A stretch of DNA of 64,000 bases from Guptibacillus hwajinpoensis (lineage in GTDB: Bacteria > Bacillota > Bacilli > Bacillales > Guptibacillaceae): assembly GCF_020524165.1 (NCBI RefSeq), contig NZ_JAIVKU010000004.1:620001-684000 (forward strand), written 5' to 3'. Under the pieces are notes generated by a model. That model had not been told where the DNA came from. It saw nothing but the letters and a program-made list of their open reading frames with translations, and searched no databases. The translations under genes were made by a program, and so were the position numbers. This document shows, one piece after another, positions 48,211-56,575 of the stretch; position 1 is the first letter of the stretch; each line of letters starts with the position of its first letter.

Positions 48211-48257
48211 AAAAGCGATACAAAAATGAATTATTAATTCATTTTTGTATCGCTTTT
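48211..48257 (-). terminator. long perfect hairpin, likely terminator of the reductase gene
   Basis: Two 22-base arms (AAAAGCGATAC at one end) pair perfectly around a 3-nt loop, and the minus strand continues with TTTTTCG then T-rich sequence. It is much longer than most intrinsic terminators in the window. Confidence 0.7.
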
Positions 48258-48430
48258 AATGATTTCTAGTAAGCAAGATCTGTTAGTAGTGACATACAAA
48301 CTATTTATGTTAGAGTTTATCGTTATATTGTTTATTTTAAGCATCAAAAAACGTAAGTGAATCAAAATCAACACGTTTCATTAACATATAGCTATCGATA
48401 AAAGAATCGCTATGATCGTATGACGATGCA

Positions 48431-48450
48431 CTGATTCATAAATGAATCAG
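48431..48450. repeat. 9-2-9 inverted repeat, possible activator-binding site
   Basis: CTGATTCAT-AA-ATGAATCAG is a perfect dyad about 300 bp upstream of the sigma-54 promoter. Enhancer-binding proteins bind such dyads upstream of their promoters, but this role here is a guess. Confidence 0.35.
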
Positions 48451-48504
48451 CCATAATCCTTAAACGATTTAAGTAAATGGTTTTTAGCGAAAAGCTTCTT
48501 TCTT

Positions 48505-49398
48505 TTAAGTTGCTAAATGGTTATAAAGTGATTGAATAACTGGGATAGAAACACCTCGCTTCGTCGCTTCTTTCAAAAAGTATCCACATATCGATTCAAT
48601 CTCGAGTTGTTTTCCGTTTAGTCGATCTTGGAGCATGCTTGTATAATGATTATCTGCTTTTCTTGCCCCAACGAATATTTGATTGATCAGCTCATCCTGA
48701 AAATAGAACCCTTTATGACTCGCTATTTGCATCCCTTCCACTAAAGCTCTCTCAGCTATTTCACGTAGTTCTGGTTGGTTGATGATTTGTCCTACTGTGA
48801 CACCTGCGTAGGCAGAAAGAGGATTAAACGTTACATTCCACAACAGTTTCTTCCATTTAGCCCGCATTACATTTGATGATGTCTTCGATTGAATTCCTGC
48901 TTTATTAAACAAATGAGTGAGAGACTTTGCTTCCTCTATATTTCCAGAATCTAATGACCCAATCGTTAATCTAGGTTTACCTGACATCTCGATGATACCT
49001 GGTTCTGTCATTCTAGATGTTAAATAGACAGCAGCTGTATATAGGCGAGTAGGATCGAAATATTTCATTGCAATTTCTTCATTACTAACTCCGTTTTGCA
49101 TAAGAAGAACGGGCGTACTAGAAGATATATTATGGCTCAACTGTTTAGTCATAATGAGTGTATCGTTTGATTTGACACTTAATATAATGAGGTCGACATC
49201 GCTAAATGTATCCAGTGAATGTGTAAATTCCTTATAAATAATTTCTTCATCTACAGAGCTTTTGATTTTCAAACCTCGTTCTTGCATTCTGAGCAAATTA
49301 GTCCCTCGGGATAAAAAAACAACCTCATGATTGGCGAGTGCTAGTATTCCGCCAATATAACCACCCACTGCTCCTGTTCCAGCAATTCCAATTTTCAT
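48505..49398 (-). CDS. ketopantoate reductase-family (PanE/ApbA-like) protein
   Basis: 297-residue NADP-dependent reductase of the 2-dehydropantoate reductase family. The N-terminal Rossmann motif GIAGTGAVGGYIGG and the later LILSVKSNDT, LLMQNGVSNEE, and the C-terminal AKWKKLLWNVTFNPLSAYAG and catalytic-type segment KADNHYTSMLQDRLNGKQLEIE match that fold. In such a position the true substrate may be another 2-oxo acid. ATG 49398 has AAAGGAGG about 8 nt upstream; a frame from 49485 overlaps the activator gene. Its own sigma-54-type promoter is at 49426-49441. Confidence 0.88.
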   Translation of the reverse strand: MKIGIAGTGAVGGYIGGILALANHEVVFLSRGTNLLRMQERGLKIKSSVDEEIIYKEFTHSLDTFSDVDLIILSVKSNDTLIMTKQLSHNISSSTPVLLMQNGVSNEEIAMKYFDPTRLYTAAVYLTSRMTEPGIIEMSGKPRLTIGSLDSGNIEEAKSLTHLFNKAGIQSKTSSNVMRAKWKKLLWNVTFNPLSAYAGVTVGQIINQPELREIAERALVEGMQIASHKGFYFQDELINQIFVGARKADNHYTSMLQDRLNGKQLEIESICGYFLKEATKRGVSIPVIQSLYNHLAT

Positions 49399-49425
49399 TG
49401 TCTCTGCCTCCTTTCCCTTAAATAT

Positions 49426-49441
49426 TGCAAGTTTGATGCCA
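49426..49441 (-). promoter_or_regulatory. sigma-54 (-24/-12) promoter of the ketopantoate reductase-like gene
   Basis: On the minus strand, TGGCATCAAACTTGCA has GG and GC exactly 10 bases apart and differs by one base from the promoter at 48115-48130. It lies about 28 bp upstream of ATG 49398. Confidence 0.8.
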
Positions 49442-49481
49442 AGAAAAAAACTCGCCAGAGGCGAGTGCTGGAGTATATAAG

Positions 49482-51119
49482 TCATGATTGGCCGATTTGA
49501 TATTTCCTTAGTTTCCTGACAATAGTAGGTTGACTGGTATTTAAAATTCGAGAAATTTCATATGTGCTTTTGTATGTTGAATAGGCATCTTCTAATATTT
49601 TACGCTCTGTCGTTTCGACTGCCTCTTTAAGGCTGTGAATATGAGGAATTGCCCTTTCCTTTTTATAACCATCAGGAAGGTGGTCGTAAGAAATTGCTCG
49701 TTCGGAGGTAGTTAACACCATTCGTTCAATTAAATTAGCCATTTCTCTTACATTCCCTTTCCAGTCCAATTCATATAGAGAACTTTTAAGATCGGCTTTT
49801 AAGTGCTTATCAAGGTTATATTTTAAATTTGTTCGATTTAGAAAGAACTGGATTAGTGGTAGGATATCATCTCTTCTTTCTCTTAATGGAGGGATGGAGA
49901 GCGGTATGACATTGAGACGATAAAATAAATCCTCTCTGAATTCCTTCTCCGTTACCATCTGGAGGAGATTACGATTGGTTGCAGCTATAATCCTTACATC
50001 GACCTTTTTCAGTTTTGTAGCACCAACGCGTTGAATGGTATTATCCTGAATGACTTGAAGTAATTTCACTTGCGTCTTTAGTGGGAGTTCACCTACTTCA
50101 TCAAGAAACAGAACCCCCTCGTCCGCCATTTCAAACATTCCAGGCTTACCATTGCGATTCGCGCCAGTAAATGCGCCGCCTTCATAACCGAAGAGCTCTG
50201 ACTCAATTAACTCTTGTGGTATAGCACCGCAATTTACTTTAATAAAGTCTCCGGTTGAAGCTCTCTTGCTTTTTGAATAAATAAATCGAGCAAGAACGTC
50301 TTTTCCTACACCCGTTTCACCTAATATAAGAACTGTTGCATCAAAATTCGCGATTCTAGTGGCAGTTTCATAAAGTTCTTTCATCGTTTCACTCTCAATA
50401 ATGATTCCTGAGTTTGAATATCCTTTTAACAGTTCGAGTTCTTTTTCATATTCAGCATTCTTCTTTTGAACACTATTCAACTCGGATATAAGTCTGTTTA
50501 ATTCAGAAAGATCTCGTATGTTCGTGATCACCTTTTCAATGTCACCTTGTTTATTGAAGATTGGGCTACCGGTAATCAACGTTTCTTTACCTTCGAAATT
50601 GTCCTGCACGACAGAAACGGTTCGGCGTTGTTTCAGAACCTTCTTTGTTACTGAATCTTTAAGTATGCCGCGATTGACTAGTCGATCAACGTTTTTCCCG
50701 ATATAATATTCTTTTGGGATGCCAGTAAGTCGTTCAATTGCTGTATTGGTTTTTAAGGTGATCCCTTTGTTGTCGGTAATATAGATCCCGTCATATGAAT
50801 TATCGATGATTGAATCCAATTCCCTGTTAAGGTTTTCAAGTTCTGTTACCTGTTTTTCCAGATCATAGAAATGTGTGTCCTCTACTCCGATATAATAGAC
50901 GTACTGATTCTTCTGTTTTGTAATGAACAACATTCGTTTGTCCTTATACCAGGCTATAATAAAAGTTTCGTGTTTCTCTACGTTGTCAAAAATCTCTTCA
51001 ATAGGTTCTTCTTCAGCGTCTTTGATGATGGAGTGAAAAGCGTTATTTGTAGAAAAAATGATTCCTTTTTTTGAAATGAAAGCAGGAAAAGGTAGTTGAG
51101 AAATAATTGAAAAGTCCAA
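49482..51119 (-). CDS. sigma-54-dependent transcriptional activator (PAS-AAA+-Fis)
   Basis: About 545-residue bacterial enhancer-binding protein. An N-terminal sensor region and a PAS domain (about residues 105-215, with IIDNSYDGIYITDNKGITLKTNTAIERLTG) are followed by a sigma-54 AAA+ domain with Walker A GETGVGKD, the sigma-54-contacting loop GAFTGA and Walker B LFLDEVGELP, and a Fis-type HTH at the C-terminus (TYEISRILNTSQPTIVRKLRKY). It should activate the two -24/-12 promoters beside it. I prefer TTG 51119, with GAGGTGA spaced before it; GTG 51128 overlaps that SD. The PAS ligand is unknown. Confidence 0.93.
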   Translation of the reverse strand: MDFSIISQLPFPAFISKKGIIFSTNNAFHSIIKDAEEEPIEEIFDNVEKHETFIIAWYKDKRMLFITKQKNQYVYYIGVEDTHFYDLEKQVTELENLNRELDSIIDNSYDGIYITDNKGITLKTNTAIERLTGIPKEYYIGKNVDRLVNRGILKDSVTKKVLKQRRTVSVVQDNFEGKETLITGSPIFNKQGDIEKVITNIRDLSELNRLISELNSVQKKNAEYEKELELLKGYSNSGIIIESETMKELYETATRIANFDATVLILGETGVGKDVLARFIYSKSKRASTGDFIKVNCGAIPQELIESELFGYEGGAFTGANRNGKPGMFEMADEGVLFLDEVGELPLKTQVKLLQVIQDNTIQRVGATKLKKVDVRIIAATNRNLLQMVTEKEFREDLFYRLNVIPLSIPPLRERRDDILPLIQFFLNRTNLKYNLDKHLKADLKSSLYELDWKGNVREMANLIERMVLTTSERAISYDHLPDGYKKERAIPHIHSLKEAVETTERKILEDAYSTYKSTYEISRILNTSQPTIVRKLRKYQIGQS

Positions 51120-51139
51120 AACGGTCACCTCAAAAATGT

Positions 51140-52528
51140 TCAGATAATGGAAGACTGTTCGTTATCAATAGCAAAAATTTTACCTGGATTCATAATGCCG
51201 TTAGGATCAAGTGTGTGTTTAACTGCTAACATCACATCCAAAGCAGCTCCGTGTTCTTTTTGCTGATATTGCGCTTTCCCTGTGCCTACTCCATGCTCTC
51301 CTGTGCACGTACCGCCTCTCTCGAGAGCATAGTGAACAAGGTGTTGATTTAGTTTTGTCGCTCTCTCAAGCTCAATCGGGTCATTAGGATTGATCATGAC
51401 GATAGCATGGTAGTTTCCATCACCCACATGACCGAGTAGGGCACCATCTAATCCGTAAGTTTCAATCGCTTTCCTTGCGTCTGTTATCGCGCCAGTAAGT
51501 TCTGAAATAGGGACGCAAACATCTGTCACCATCATTTTTTTACCGGGTGATCCATGACTGAATGAGTATGCCAGGTTGTGTCGGGCCTCCCATAAAAGAG
51601 CTCGTTTCTTCGTATCATGTTCGAAAATAAACTCCTCACACTGGTTGTCTTCCGCAATGCTTTTAGCAAAGGCGACATCCTGATTCAATCCAGCTTCATT
51701 ACCATGAAATTCAATGAATAACGTCGGCTTTTCAATATAATTCGTTTCATTGGTTTTGTTCACTTGTTGAACGGATCGAGCATCGACCAGTTCAATTCTT
51801 GCGACTGGTATCGCAGCATGAAGGATATTGGTAACGGTTGAAACCGCTTGCTCAATAGTTGGAAAAACGATCCTGCCTGCAAGTGTGGCTTCAGGAATCC
51901 CGTAGACGTTGAGAGTTAGTTCTGTAAATGTTCCGAGCGTTCCTTCAGAACCAACGAACAGCCCGTTCAGATGATAGCCAGATGACGATTTTGCTGTGTT
52001 GCTTCCAGTATGTATAACCCTTCCATCCGCAAGGACAACTTCCATATCACGAACTTGATCACGCATGACTCCATACCGAACAGATGTGGTCCCGCTAGCA
52101 TTTGTTGAGGCCATTCCACCTAGGGTTGCATCTGCACCTGGATCAACGGTGAAAAATAAGCCGTGCTTCTTTAATTCTTTATTTAATTGGGAACGCGTTA
52201 CGCCAGGCTGCACCCGTACCAGGAAATCCTCTGGTCGTACCTCAAGAACCTTGTTCATCAATTGGAAATCGATTGAGATTCCACCTTGATAAGGAATCAC
52301 ATGACCTTCTAGGCTTGAACCAAGTCCAAATGGAACAATTGGTATTCGATTTTCGTTCGCAACCTTTAAGATTTTACTGACTTCATCTGTCGTCTTTGGA
52401 AAAACCACCATGTCTGGATTATGTGGCGTATGATACGATTCATCTTTACTATGTTGCTCCAACACAGTGGCATTTACGCTAATCTGATCGTCTTCAAGAA
52501 AGCTGCCTAATAAAGATACAATTTTCAT
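51140..52528 (-). CDS. FAD-linked 2-hydroxyacid (D-lactate/glycolate) dehydrogenase
   Basis: 462-residue single-subunit FAD oxidase of the GlcD/D-lactate dehydrogenase family. The FAD domain contains IPIVPFGLGSSLEGHVIPYQGG, VDPGADATLGGMASTNASGTTSVRYG and GTLGTFTELTL; the C-terminal part has LGHVGDGNYHAIVM and TCTGEHGVGTGK. Unlike the glcDEF set at 25-29 kb, it stands without partner subunits. It sits just upstream of the activator gene and may belong to the same catabolic system, perhaps feeding 2-oxo acids to the neighbour reductase or oxidising a hydroxyacid substrate. ATG 52528 has GGGGGA in front; ATG 52543 does not. Confidence 0.9.
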   Translation of the reverse strand: MKIVSLLGSFLEDDQISVNATVLEQHSKDESYHTPHNPDMVVFPKTTDEVSKILKVANENRIPIVPFGLGSSLEGHVIPYQGGISIDFQLMNKVLEVRPEDFLVRVQPGVTRSQLNKELKKHGLFFTVDPGADATLGGMASTNASGTTSVRYGVMRDQVRDMEVVLADGRVIHTGSNTAKSSSGYHLNGLFVGSEGTLGTFTELTLNVYGIPEATLAGRIVFPTIEQAVSTVTNILHAAIPVARIELVDARSVQQVNKTNETNYIEKPTLFIEFHGNEAGLNQDVAFAKSIAEDNQCEEFIFEHDTKKRALLWEARHNLAYSFSHGSPGKKMMVTDVCVPISELTGAITDARKAIETYGLDGALLGHVGDGNYHAIVMINPNDPIELERATKLNQHLVHYALERGGTCTGEHGVGTGKAQYQQKEHGAALDVMLAVKHTLDPNGIMNPGKIFAIDNEQSSII

Positions 52529-52634
52529 TTGTCTGTCCCCCATTCATATGTAAAATTTAAACTTTTCTGATAACAACACCATCACTTTACCACTATTGCA
52601 TAAAAAGCGTCAATTAACGTAAGTGATTCATAAG

Positions 52635-52660
52635 AAAAAACCTGGACTGAGCCAGGCTTT
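52635..52660 (-). terminator. terminator of the flotillin gene
   Basis: AGCCTGG...CCAGGTT on the minus strand, with a six-T run, lies just after the flotillin stop. Confidence 0.75.
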
Positions 52661-52669
52661 CTTCATGTG

Positions 52670-54232
52670 TTATTCTGTTTGGTCTTTTTCTTCATTTTCA
52701 GGACGTATCGTTTTTTCGTCTTCCATTTCCTCTTCATAGGCTGAGGCTACTTCGCTTTCGTAATCATTTTCTTTTATTTCTGAAGCAGTATCCATCTCTT
52801 CTTCATTAGAATCACCTTTTGAATCGAAAGAGTTGTAATGGCCTCTTGAAACAAAACTCTCAAGCATGGCTTTTAAATCCATTCCAGTTGATTCTTTCAA
52901 ACTTGCTTGAAGCCCTGTCATTGTTTTTGTTACATTGTCTGTAATCTGAGTAGAGCCCTTACCTCCACCCATATCAATGACTTTCATCTCGGAAATTTGA
53001 GACAATGGCTGAGCAATTTCATGTGCATATTTTGGTAACATGTCCACAAGCATTTCAATAATCGCGGCATCTCCGTATTTCTCCATAGCTTTAGCCATTA
53101 GTTCCTTGGCTTCCGCTTCAGCACGACCACGTTCTCGAATCACTTCTGCTTCAGCCAATCCTTTTTGCTTTTCAATTTCAGCTTTCGTTTGTCCATCGAT
53201 ACGATCGCGTTCCGCTTCTGCTTCGGCTTTTGCTCGAATATCATAGGCATTTGAATCAGCCTGTGTTTTTCTTCGCTTTTGCTCTTCTAGCTCTAATTCG
53301 ACCTGACGTTGGCGTTCAATAAACTGAACCTGCATTTCTTCTTCCTTTACTTTCTGATTAAGTCTTGCTTGTTCAAGATTGTAGGACTGCTCAGAACGCG
53401 CCCTTCCTTGTTCAATTTCAGCTTTGTATTCGGCTTCCTTCACATCTTTGTCTTTTTGAGAGCGGGCGATCTCAATCTGACGTCTAATTTCATCTTCTTC
53501 TGCTTCTTGGTCGGTTTTCGCCTTGTGCATCCGCGTTTCACGTCTAGCGTTAGCCTCTGCAATATCGGCATCTTTTCTAGCTTCTGCAATTCGTGGACGT
53601 CCAAGAGCTTCTAAATATCCGTTCTCTTCGTCATCATCCTTTAATTCTTTTAGTGCAAAAGAAGTGATTTCAAATCCAAGATTCTTGAGATCTTCTTCAG
53701 CAATATTTTTCACCTTTTTATTGACAGAATTAAAATCTTTGTAGATTTCATCGACTGTAAGCGATGAAATGATCGCTCGAAGGTGTCCTTCAAGAACTTC
53801 TTTTAATTCACGCTCTTTCTCTTTTTGCGGTTTGCCTAGAAATTTCTCTGCATAATTTGCCACAATTTCTAGCTTACTCCCTATGCTTATTTCTGCAACA
53901 CTAGTTGCTCGAATTGGAACACCTTCTGACGTATAGGCTTTTGGGGAGGCAATTTCTAATTGAAATGAGGTAAGGTCGATCGGCGTACTTGTTTGAAACA
54001 ATTTCAACCGAATACCGCCACCACGGACGATCTTCATACTACGGCCATTATCATCCACAAAAATCCGGTTATCTTTTTCTGCATCACCCAGTTTTGGCCC
54101 TGTAATGATTAGTGCCTGATTAGAACTTGCCGTTTTATAGCGCCGTTTAAAAATAAAGAATCCGATACCACCTGCCACAAGTAGTAAAAACAAAATAATA
54201 CCGGAAATAATTAGTCCGATAAATTCCATCAT
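52670..54232 (-). CDS. floT: flotillin-like SPFH-domain protein
   Basis: 520-residue membrane scaffold protein, found in lipid microdomains. It has an N-terminal membrane helix (about residues 4-26, IGLIISGIILFLLLVAGGIGFFIF), an SPFH/band-7 domain (about 30-200), a long Ala/Glu/Arg-rich coiled coil (about 200-390, with repeated RAEAEA blocks), and a Gly- and acid-rich C-terminal tail ending in EEKDQTE. This matches Bacillus YuaG/FloT in order, though the last 60 very acidic residues seem longer. There is no NfeD partner gene visible next to it. SD AAAGGATG precedes ATG 54232. Confidence 0.85.
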   Translation of the reverse strand: MMEFIGLIISGIILFLLLVAGGIGFFIFKRRYKTASSNQALIITGPKLGDAEKDNRIFVDDNGRSMKIVRGGGIRLKLFQTSTPIDLTSFQLEIASPKAYTSEGVPIRATSVAEISIGSKLEIVANYAEKFLGKPQKEKERELKEVLEGHLRAIISSLTVDEIYKDFNSVNKKVKNIAEEDLKNLGFEITSFALKELKDDDEENGYLEALGRPRIAEARKDADIAEANARRETRMHKAKTDQEAEEDEIRRQIEIARSQKDKDVKEAEYKAEIEQGRARSEQSYNLEQARLNQKVKEEEMQVQFIERQRQVELELEEQKRRKTQADSNAYDIRAKAEAEAERDRIDGQTKAEIEKQKGLAEAEVIRERGRAEAEAKELMAKAMEKYGDAAIIEMLVDMLPKYAHEIAQPLSQISEMKVIDMGGGKGSTQITDNVTKTMTGLQASLKESTGMDLKAMLESFVSRGHYNSFDSKGDSNEEEMDTASEIKENDYESEVASAYEEEMEDEKTIRPENEEKDQTE

Positions 54233-54337
54233 GTTTAATCATCCTTTCCAGTTTTAAGTTACTATGTAAGTGCCTTCCTCTTTACTACGATTTGGAATAA
54301 ATTAAGTTTCAGAATTCATAGAATTGATCGATAAAAA

Positions 54338-54361
54338 AAACGAACCTCATGAGGTTCGTTT
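54338..54361. terminator. terminator of the MaoC/acyl-CoA dehydrogenase operon
   Basis: A 24-bp perfect palindrome (AAACGAACCTCA and its complement) with eight T after it on the minus strand, 19 bp past the last gene of the operon. Confidence 0.9.
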
Positions 54362-54380
54362 AAACAGGAGTGCTTCTATT

Positions 54381-54779
54381 CTATAGTCTTTTTAAAATAG
54401 CTGATCCTTTAACGACTGATTCGTTCTTTTGATTAAGTGCAGCTACATCAAAATAATACCGATCGTTTTGGATTGAACTAAGAGAGGCTTTGAGAGTAAG
54501 CACATCACCTAGGAAGACCATTCCTTTGAAAGCCACAGAATAATCTTCAAGAAAGACTTCTTCATAATATGGAGTAAACAATTTAGCTAAGTTACCCATT
54601 GTCCACATACCATGTGCTATAATACCTTGCAGTCCTGCTTTTGTAGCTTCTTCATCAATGGTATGAATAGGATTGAAGTCTCCTGATGCACCTGCATATT
54701 TGATAAGATCTAACCTAGAAACTGGGGGGAGCGTCACTTCTAACGGTGTGCCTACACTGAATTCTTTAACCATATTCAT
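54381..54779 (-). CDS. MaoC-type (R)-specific enoyl-CoA hydratase/dehydratase
   Basis: 132-residue hotdog-fold enzyme. The MaoC hydratase motif YAGASGDFNPIHTIDEEATKAGLQGIIAHGMWTMG, cited in parts (ASGDFNPIH), carries the catalytic Asp and His. It pairs with the upstream gene, which overlaps its start by 4 bp (ATGA-type), as in two-subunit FAS1-like dehydratases of this group. It may act in a branched, cyclic or otherwise unusual acyl-CoA path alongside the dehydrogenase at 55236. Confidence 0.9.
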   Translation of the reverse strand: MNMVKEFSVGTPLEVTLPPVSRLDLIKYAGASGDFNPIHTIDEEATKAGLQGIIAHGMWTMGNLAKLFTPYYEEVFLEDYSVAFKGMVFLGDVLTLKASLSSIQNDRYYFDVAALNQKNESVVKGSAILKRL

Positions 54780-55231
54780 GAACTCATCCCCTCTCTTACA
54801 GCTTCAGTAATAATCACGACTTGCTCTTCTGTAAAAATAAGTTTCCCGCCCGGCTCTTCTCCATACCGTTTTAATATAAGAAAGCCTAGTAAACCGCTTT
54901 TTCCGTTTCGTTCATAATAATTTTCAAGCGAAGTGGAACACATGACGGTTTCCCCTACCAACAGCGGACGTTCATAGTGGAAAGATTGCTTACCGTGAAT
55001 CAGGCCGACATTAGGCAAATTGAAGCCTTGAATTTCACCATAATCAAACACCCGGGGATATGTAGGAGGCGCAATATTACATCCATACCTTGAGCGTTTT
55101 CCCACTGACTCATCAAGATAAATCGGTGATTCATCTCCAATCGCTTTTGAGAACGCTTTCAAAGAGCCGCGTTCCACGATATTCTTTACAGGAGTTGATC
55201 GTGTACCAATTAGTGATTCAAACATAAACAC
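54776..55231 (-). CDS. MaoC/FAS1-like dehydratase subunit
   Basis: 151-residue protein with the N-terminal MaoC (FAS1-like) hotdog domain: FSKAIGDESPIYLDE, then YGCNIAPPTYPRVFDYGE and GLIHGKQSFHYERPLLVGETV. It lacks the D-x-x-x-H active pair of the partner and probably serves as the substrate-binding half of a heterodimer. It is translationally coupled to the gene at 54381, and follows the acyl-CoA dehydrogenase gene by four bases. Confidence 0.85.
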   Translation of the reverse strand: MFMFESLIGTRSTPVKNIVERGSLKAFSKAIGDESPIYLDESVGKRSRYGCNIAPPTYPRVFDYGEIQGFNLPNVGLIHGKQSFHYERPLLVGETVMCSTSLENYYERNGKSGLLGFLILKRYGEEPGGKLIFTEEQVVIITEAVREGMSS

Positions 55232-55235
55232 CCTC

Positions 55236-56411
55236 CTAAGCGTATTGTCCTACCTTCACATGACCTTTCAAGAGGTTTCGAGCAATGATTAAACGTTGAA
55301 TTTCGTCTGTCCCATCATAGATCCTCCAAAGGCGAGCTTCACGATACCAGCGTTCGATTGGTAACTCCTTTGTATAGCCCATTCCTCCATGAATTTGCAA
55401 GACACGGTCAACAACGCGATTACCCATATTGGAACCATATAACTTAGCCATAGAAGCGAGTTGTCGATTGTCCTTTTCTTCATCGAGCGTAAAAGCAGCA
55501 TTTAAAACGAGCCATTTAGCAGCTTCAATCTCAACAGCAGAATCTGCGATTTGCCATTGAATGGCTTGGCGTTCAGCGATTGGTTTTCCAAACGTTTCTC
55601 TTTCATTGGCGTAGTCAATCGCCATCTTAAGCAAGCGTTCACCAGCACCGACAGCTGTTGCACCCACAATCCACCGAGCGAAACCAATCCATTCAAGTCC
55701 GAGGTTATAGCCGCCATCCACTTCACCTAATATATTCTCATGTGGTACCCGAACATTATCAAAAACTAAACCAGCCGGACCCCATTCTCCCATTGTATGA
55801 ATGTATTCTGACTTCCAACCCATCTCGCGGTCTGCGATAAAGCACGTAACGCCGTCTCTGCCCGTTGCAGCATGCTTTTCTTTATCTGTAATCGCAATTA
55901 CCATTACAAAGTCGGCTTCATTCCCACCAGTAATAAACGTTTTCTCTCCGTTAAGAATCCAATCATCTCCATCTCGAACTGCTGTCATTTTGATATTTCG
56001 TGTGTCAGATCCTGCCCCAGGTTCTGTCATAGCAAAACAAGATTTCTTCTCCCCATTTATCGTTGGTAGGAGATACTTTTCTTTCTGTTCTTCATTTGCG
56101 TAATAGAGGATATTATCAGCTGATCCACCAAAACGAAAAGGGACAAAGGTTTTCGAAACTTCCATCATGACAATCGCAAGCATCATTTGGCCAAGATCTG
56201 CACCGCCGTATTCTTCTGGCGTATTAATTCCCCAAAAGCCTGCTTTTTTTGCTTTTTGCTGTAGTTCTTCCATTTTTTCAGCAGAAATACCCGGTTTTCC
56301 AGCACGTTCATTTCGGAGCACGTCATTTTCTAACGGAATTAATTCGTTTTCTACAAATTTTCGAATTGTTTTTTGCACCATTACTTGTTCGTCTGTTAAT
56401 CGTAAATCCAT
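55236..56411 (-). CDS. acyl-CoA dehydrogenase
   Basis: 391-residue FAD enzyme, third acyl-CoA dehydrogenase in the window and the most different: FAMTEPGAGSDTRNIKMTA, QIHGGMGYTKELPIERWYREARLWRIYDGTDEIQRLI (in parts) with the Asp/Glu region near the catalytic base. It starts a three-gene operon with the two MaoC-type subunits. SD AAGGAGAGA precedes ATG 56411, and a TetR-type dyad lies about 45 bp upstream. Confidence 0.9.
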   Translation of the reverse strand: MDLRLTDEQVMVQKTIRKFVENELIPLENDVLRNERAGKPGISAEKMEELQQKAKKAGFWGINTPEEYGGADLGQMMLAIVMMEVSKTFVPFRFGGSADNILYYANEEQKEKYLLPTINGEKKSCFAMTEPGAGSDTRNIKMTAVRDGDDWILNGEKTFITGGNEADFVMVIAITDKEKHAATGRDGVTCFIADREMGWKSEYIHTMGEWGPAGLVFDNVRVPHENILGEVDGGYNLGLEWIGFARWIVGATAVGAGERLLKMAIDYANERETFGKPIAERQAIQWQIADSAVEIEAAKWLVLNAAFTLDEEKDNRQLASMAKLYGSNMGNRVVDRVLQIHGGMGYTKELPIERWYREARLWRIYDGTDEIQRLIIARNLLKGHVKVGQYA

Positions 56412-56452
56412 GAGTTATCTCTCCTTGTATGTTTATTTTAAATAAAACACTT

Positions 56453-56466
56453 ACTGACCGGTTAGT
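56453..56466. promoter_or_regulatory. TetR-type operator dyad before the acyl-CoA dehydrogenase operon
   Basis: ACTGACCGGTTAGT is an imperfect palindrome centred on ACCGGT, with flanking TTACT/AGTAT. The ACCGGT core is often seen in TetR-family operators, including fatty-acid regulators. It is about 42 bp upstream of ATG 56411. Confidence 0.45.
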
Positions 56467-56575
56467 ATCTTCTTTCGACAAAATGAATCCACTTCCTTCT
56501 TATTGCGGTGGAATTGAAGAATTTTTTCTATAAAAAGTAAAAGAGCCACGAATGTGACCCTTTCATTTGCTTTCA

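Larger units (their letters stand above)
48079..48504. other. 425-bp regulatory intergenic region
   Basis: No gene is supported here. It holds the sigma-54-type promoter (48115-48130), a 22-bp perfect hairpin (48211-48257) that is the likely terminator of the reductase gene, and a 9-2-9 inverted repeat (48431-48450) that might be an activator site. The rest is AT-rich, with no other recognised signal. Confidence 0.6.

Noticed and set aside
52585-52615. Third sigma-54-like sequence before the FAD-linked dehydrogenase (TGACGC...TGCA)
   Set aside because: The spacing fits, but the essential GG of the -24 element is GA; too weak to call.
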